Shown here: piece by piece, positions 58,801 to 64,000 of the stretch
How the letters are laid out: every line of letters starts with the position of its first letter
Numbering within the stretch: position 1 is the stretch's first letter
From: Pseudoscleropodium purum
Taxonomy: Eukaryota > Streptophyta > Bryopsida > Hypnales > Brachytheciaceae
Reading direction: 5' to 3'
DNA length: 64,000 nt
Assembly (NCBI GenBank): GCA_963969395.1
Contig: OZ017802.1
Coordinates: forward strand, 4,962,501 to 5,026,500
Made by a program: the position numbers and the translations under genes
The notes under the pieces: model-generated
Databases searched by the model: none
The model's input: only the letters and a program-made list of their open reading frames with translations
Told to the model about the DNA's origin: nothing

Positions 58801-61800
58801 GGTGCCTGTGCATGCAGAAAGTTCAGGAAACGCTGACGCAGAGATGCTTGTCATCAGTGAGGAATGCTGTGCTGTCTGCTTTTTGGTGTCGTAAAACTTA
58901 TGGCAGGGGGCAGGCGTGTTCCTTTCAATCTTCTTATCGTGAAATTTTGTGGATTAAAATAATGTTCTTAAGTATTAGTTGATGTACTAATCTTTCCTTT
59001 CTTTCTTCCTCGCGGAGTAAGGAAGATGAATCAATTTCTACTGCTACACCCGATTTTGAACTGAATTGACTGCGCAGCTCTTGATTCTTGCATTGTCAGT
59101 CGAATTGTCTACAGTTTGCGACATATGTGTAGCTGAAAAAGTCGCTGCTGATTTTTCAGGTCAGACAGCGATTGCAGCATCATGCTCAGCAGCAACAATT
59201 ATTTGCAGGAAATCAGAATCAAGCTTCTGGGAACCAGTTTCAAGCGTTTCTCGGTGAAGGTTCCTTACAGGATTTACCACAAGTGATGCAGCATCAACCT
59301 GAGCGTGTGAACTCTCATCAGACTAGTGCTGAGGAACATCACCCTTTTGCCCCTCCTAACGTTCAGACAGTGAACCAAAATAACCCCGGAGGCCTTATAT
59401 ACACTCAGAATGAGGCTGGTGTTGGTCAGGGTCCTATTAATTATCTTTTGGGGCAAGACAATAGTTTCAGCTGGCATCAATTGGCTATCAAAGCTTCAGC
59501 CCTTGATCAGTCCATGAATGCATCTGCTGGAAATAGTAGTAAGGCAGGTCAGCAGTCGAACCCTTATGCAAACGTACATGACGGAGCAGTACCAGGATTT
59601 TTGGGTGGAATGGGCAAGCACTCGACACCTGCGTCTCAGATCAATAGACCTATTCCTCGTAGTCTTGGAGCAGGGCCGTCACCTTTGTTTGGAATGGAAG
59701 TTCGACCAGAAGGTCCCGATCATCAGGCATCGAAATCCAAAATGCTATTTGGGCAAGCAATGCAGCAACAACAGCAACAACAGCAGCCTCCTCTGACAGC
59801 GAAGCACATGCAAGGGTTTGCTGGTAATATTCAGCAGGGTAACTACACCAGCCGACAGGTCTTAGAAGCAGCACAGAGACGACATCAACAGAGTCTGAGA
59901 GGAAATGCTGCTCAGCAAGATGGGGCCCCTCCTGTCAAGCTATTTGCCCAAAGTCTGACCTCCCTGGACCCTATTCAGCAGCAGCAGCAGCACAATATGA
60001 TGGCAGCCAACAGAAATGCCCAAAACTCACAGGTTCGTCATGCAAATATTCTGCAACAGTCTGCACCTAACATGACGCAAGAAAGGAATCCTCATCTGAC
60101 AGCTAATCCTGGACATCATTATCAGCAAGGAGTTAATCAGGCAGGTGGCTCCTTCTTGCAGAGTGGATCTGATAGGAAACAGCAGCCCATGTGGAACAAC
60201 TATGAAATGGAGCCACAGGCATCGCAGGTTGAGGTTCCAGTGATGTTACCAGGTAACGCTGATCCGTTGCTCAAAAGCAACTGCTGGCCTGCTGGGAGTG
60301 AGGGTCATGGTGCTCCTGACGCTGACAACTCATTGACCTTTGAGAGGTCAAAGATGCAGCAGAATGTGTGGGGCGTTCATAATGTTCAACCGAGTAATTC
60401 CCAATCATCTGGTGATGGTGGTTCGAGACATCATACTCCGCAAGGTGGCGCCGTTGTTCAGCAGGGGACTCCCAAGTCGTCGGGCGGACACCCTATGTCT
60501 ACTCAGGCGAATGGTGCTGTCATGCACCAGAGTTCTTTACAATCAGGAACATCAATTTTGGAACTATCTGAGCTAGAGGCAAATGGGAGGCAACAGGAAT
60601 TGCAGAATTCGCAAGAGGAAACCAATTGGCGTAATCACAGCTTATTACAGGCGAGTCCTCAACAATCGGTAGCTACGAATTCGTCTCTCCAGGCATTTAC
60701 GGAGACGGAACGTGCCCAGACGAGCTGGAAGAGCTTGTGGCAAAGCGTGGAGAATTCAGGGAACTCTAGTCAGCTAGCTGAGGCAGGTAAAGGGCAGCAG
60801 AACGCTTTATGGGGGCAGAATAGCTCCCACGTGTCTGGGCCGCAGCCTGAGTTATCTGATGGTGCAAATGCAAGGATTGCACTGAACGGGTGGGGTGGTG
60901 CTCAAGGGACTATGCAGGCGGATGCCAGTGGGGAAAGCCAACAAACTGCTAGGGCCGAGCAACATGTAATGCTTTCTGGGAGCCCTCAGCCGGGTCAAGG
61001 CTACCAAGATGTTGAAGGGAGGCAGCAATTGAGCAATCAGGGTCCAAGCTTTCATGAGGCATTGAGTCAGGCCTCTTTAAGTGATAATGATCCCAGCTCA
61101 GCAAGTCAACATATCGATCAGGGCTTTCAGAACGCTAGCTCTTTTCCTCATCCAATCGACAGGGATGGGAATGTCGTCAATTCTTCTGATGTTGTTGGCC
61201 ATAGTTCCAGTAGCAAAGAGTCCATTCATTTTTCCAAGTTTCCTGTGGACCATCAGACATCCTTGAACAAGGGTAACTTGCATAATCAGGGACAAGTCAG
61301 TACTTGGACTTCTGATACGAGACAAAGGTTTAACGATACTTCGGTTCCACTGCTGGATAACAGCGGCCAGCAGGAGGGTAGAGTACAGCTGCAGCTAAGT
61401 AACCAGCAAGCTGAGAACCGTTACACATCTATGATGAATGCAAGAGCTTCTAATATGCTAGAGGAGTTTTCAGGGGCCCAATCACTTCGGACGATGTCTG
61501 CAATGTCAGGATATGGACACCAAAATAACAATGAAAGGCCGGGTTTGTTAAATGGCGCAACAGAGGATGCCATGGCAGGCTGGGCCCAAAGTCAAATGGC
61601 TGCTGCTAATAAGATGCGAGTTCAACAGTCCAAGCTTGCAGGACGATCATTGCAGGCAAGCAATTTGGTTGGGAATGCGGGCAAGGTACAGGATATGATA
61701 TGCCGTCACTTGATTCTTTTGAGCAACTTTGATCATGTATATCGCTTGTTTTGTAATTCTTTTAAATGCAGATTCTTCATTGTTCAGTATCACTGAAGGA

Positions 61801-63168
61801 ATTATAAGTATTAACCTAAGCTTCTATGAAGTTCACTTATTAAAGTATTAGAACATGATTTTTCAGGAACCTTTTTCGCCATCAAGACCTGAAAGTGCTG
61901 GTGATGAACAGACAAGCTACACCAACAGTATGTTAGCGCACAGAGCACGATATTCTGGCCGTAGAGATGTGGGAGATCCTGGAAGGTAAAGTAGCATCAG
62001 GTTATGATGGCAGGGAGATGAGTTGTTTGCAGATTGAAGCTCTGCATTTCTTCAAAACCCTAGAAATTGCAGAAGTTGAGTCCCAATGGGAGAAGCAATG
62101 GCGTTAGAATTTCTGTGCACCACTCAAATGCTGATGGTCTCTTAGACCTGGTAGATATGAATTGCACCAATTTACAGAATGAATATAGCGTTGTCCATGT
62201 TTGTGCACTTTAGGATTATTACTTGTCCTGGTTGTTTTGCATTAAGTTAGTATTTTGATGATTACATGTTTTTGATGTTGCTATACGAATTTCTGAACTG
62301 CAGGAATACTCTCGAGCTATTGAGTCGGACAGAGCAGGGGGACGAGATGAACGAAGCTTTGGTAGAGCAGGATGGATCAGCACCCGAGGATGGTGCTGGT
62401 CCTGCTGCGACTTCTTTAGCGCATTTGAGATCGGGTAAGTTTCAGTCCTTTTGAATTCTCTAGTTCTGTACTGCAAAGGTGCTCCATGTTAAAGATTGTG
62501 TTGCTAATACAGCGAAAGCTCCCATATTATGCCTTGTGCAGGGCCTATGGGCGCTTCTCCCCTTCAACGTCCAACTCCATCGCGACCAGAACTTTTGTCG
62601 AGGGAGCAGATGGAGCTTCAACCTTCAAGGAATATGGAGAACTGGCATCAAGGCAGGAACTTAATGCAAGACTATACTAGGGAGGACGTTCGTGCATATG
62701 CACAGTCACAAATGCAGTCACAAATACAGTCACAAATGCAGGCCCAAATGCAAGCCCAAGTGCAGGCACAAAATATTCGAGCAGCTCAGTTACAAGCTGA
62801 AAATATGCCAAGGCCCGGTCAAATGCAGGAGAGAATGAACATGAATCCCGCTTTTATTGGGGCAAACAGACACTTCCCTACTGATATGTCTAAGACGGCC
62901 GCCAACATCTACAAAAGCCTTAGTGAAGCAGCGAAAGTACAGTTTCGACATCAGCTGCAGCAACAGTCGCTTGCTAATCAGCAGCTAGCTCAACAGAATC
63001 AAAGGGCCAGTGCAGCTGCTCTGTCAATGGACCATTCCAACATGTCTTCTGGCATTGACCCTAGAATGGCAACACAACAGCACATGTCCAGAGTGGGTTA
63101 CCCAGATAGGCCAGCAATGCCTGCAGGGATGTCCTCTGAACAACAACTACAACAGCAGCAACAACAAC

Positions 63169-63199
<31 letters not shown>

Positions 63200-63875
63200 G
63201 CAGCAGCAGCAGCAGCAGCAACAACAACAACAACAATCTGCTGCAACTGAGATGGCTGCTGGATTACCTCGTCAAGTTGATGGCGGGTTACCTCATGCCC
63301 AATCCGGGGCCTTGCTGCAATTGCAGCAGTTGAAGCAAGCGGCTCCAATTGCAACTCTAATCAAGAAAAGGAAGGAGTATCCACCACTTGTACCCTGGCG
63401 CACCACAATCACACAAGGGTCTACAAACCTTCCAACAACAAGGTTTGTTACCTATGAAACGCTTATTTCTATTTTAGGATATTCTCTTTTGCGGTTTAGT
63501 CTCTGCGACACCAACCTTGTGGGATTCGACCATTTCTGTTTTGTCTCATCTTGAAACTTTGTTGATAGTATAATGCGTACGGCCTGTATCCATATCTTAT
63601 ACTGGTGTACGTAGTTTCTGGTGTAATTTTGTCTTCTGAATTGTTCAAGAGAAAGTGAGGAGTTTCCCGGAATAGTCTTTTCCAATTGGTGTTCTCATAG
63701 TGTCCAGTATGATGAGAATCACTACATAGCTTATTTTGTATGAACGGACCTGTTATTCTGTACACGAGTACTGTAAAATCATGAGTGTAGTACCCAGCTA
63801 TATCTCCTCTGGTAATTGTTGTGCAGCCGTGCTGAGATGGAGTGGGCTGCAGCAACCAACTCTGTTCCAGACCAG
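55863..63875 (+). CDS. Large glutamine-rich plant protein, dentin-sialophosphoprotein-like family (partial, at least 1,768 codons)
   Basis: Coding exons by my splicing: 55863-55945, 56235-56264, 56496-56564, 57068-57134, 57384-58712, 59160-61685, 61867-61985, 62304-62434, 62542-63442, 63827-63875. All junctions are GT-AG and in phase. The first four exons are the least certain. The protein is Gln-rich and low in hydrophobic segments. Features: an SWWTPDNAWVGN motif, then a QQLRE-type repeat (about residues 295-437), several short Gln runs, Q-run pair near 1648-1683, and a C-terminal box KKRKEYPPLVPWRTTITQG followed by SRAEMEWAAATNSV. This box recalls the KKRK...LLPWHKEV...AE.EWA segment of Arabidopsis At5g07940-type proteins. 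KKRK could be part of a nuclear localisation signal; nuclear action is inference. Molecular function is unknown. The gene either ends shortly after 63875 or continues beyond the window. Confidence 0.8.
58020..58445 (+). repeat. In-frame REQQL repeat
   Basis: A 15-base unit of the type CTTCGAGAGCAGCAG (Leu-Arg-Glu-Gln-Gln) is repeated many times, interrupted by longer units of the type 'RMQEASNREQ'. It probably forms a charged coiled coil or extended helix and should vary in copy number. The minus strand gives Leu/Ala-rich shadow frames. Confidence 0.9.
63133..63237 (+). repeat. CAA/CAG microsatellite coding for polyglutamine
   Basis: A block of CAA codons, one CGA (Arg), a block of CAG codons, then CAA again. 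The result is two long Gln runs split by a single Arg. Shorter CAG/CAA tracts occur at about 58610-58640, 59761-59787 and 59976-59990. Confidence 0.9.
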
Positions 63876-64000
63876 GTATGATGAATTCCATATTTTATTC
63901 TTTTTTCTGTTTCAATTTTTGTTCCAGAAGCGGTACTTCTATTAGGTTATGAATCAACGTATGCAAGGGTGATCCTCTAGTTCGAAGCAGCGAAGTTTGG
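63876..64000 (+). other. Intron or terminal exon region of the glutamine-rich gene, window edge
   Basis: After the donor at 63876 a possible acceptor at 63926-63927 (TTTTTGTTCCAG) would add only Lys-Arg-Tyr-Phe-Tyr before a stop. Another at 63943-63944 (CTATTAG) would add VMNQRMQG and a stop. Either could be the end of the protein; otherwise the next exon lies outside the window. Confidence 0.4.

Noticed and set aside
63061..63354. Val/Ala-rich minus-strand frame over the polyglutamine tract
   Set aside because: Direct complement of CAA/CAG repeats, with no independent support.
1..64000. CRISPR array, bacterial operon, phage or virus genes
   Set aside because: The tandem repeats found lack the regular short repeat and unique spacer pattern, genes are spliced, and no viral or bacterial domain was seen in any frame.

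Overview
This is nuclear DNA from a land plant. The evidence is spliced genes with GT-AG introns, a phi-class glutathione transferase, a KAB-type potassium-channel beta subunit, a plant DUF2921 membrane protein, a plant RING-LON protein and a glutamine-rich protein with a plant-type C-terminal box. Protein flavour and layout (GC-richer genes in AT-rich, repeat-riddled deserts) suggest a non-seed plant, most likely a moss. That placement is inference, and I cannot name the species.

Layout. 1-4.5 kb is an AT-rich desert. 5.2-6.35 kb (+) is a three-exon phi glutathione transferase, followed by a tandemly duplicated 3' region. 6.9-18.5 kb is desert with old repeats, including a 1.5 kb foldback-type element at 15578-17070. 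19.0-22.3 kb (+) is a five-exon KAB1-like aldo-keto reductase of exactly 328 residues. 25.2-27.3 kb (-) is an intronless 700-residue DUF2921-type membrane protein. 27.3-34.5 kb is desert. 34.5-43.0 kb (-) is an 18-exon TPR-RING-LON protein of 482 residues, whose introns hold several small repeats. 43.0-54.3 kb is desert with minisatellites and dispersed repeats. 54.4 kb to the right edge (+) is a GC-rich promoter and leader, then a very long glutamine-rich protein gene (at least 1,768 codons) that may run off the window.

The five genes do not form a pathway or cluster. They are ordinary housekeeping, stress or regulatory genes that happen to be neighbours. I found no convincing RNA gene, CRISPR array, viral gene or intact autonomous transposon. 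The most unusual content is the repeats: a foldback element with candidate target-site duplications, a MITE-like inverted repeat shared by introns of two different genes, other short repeats recurring in introns, and diverged dispersed families visible in both orientations. All gene models were spliced by hand from frame continuity, splice consensus and remembered family sequence. No alignment was run, and repeat borders are approximate.
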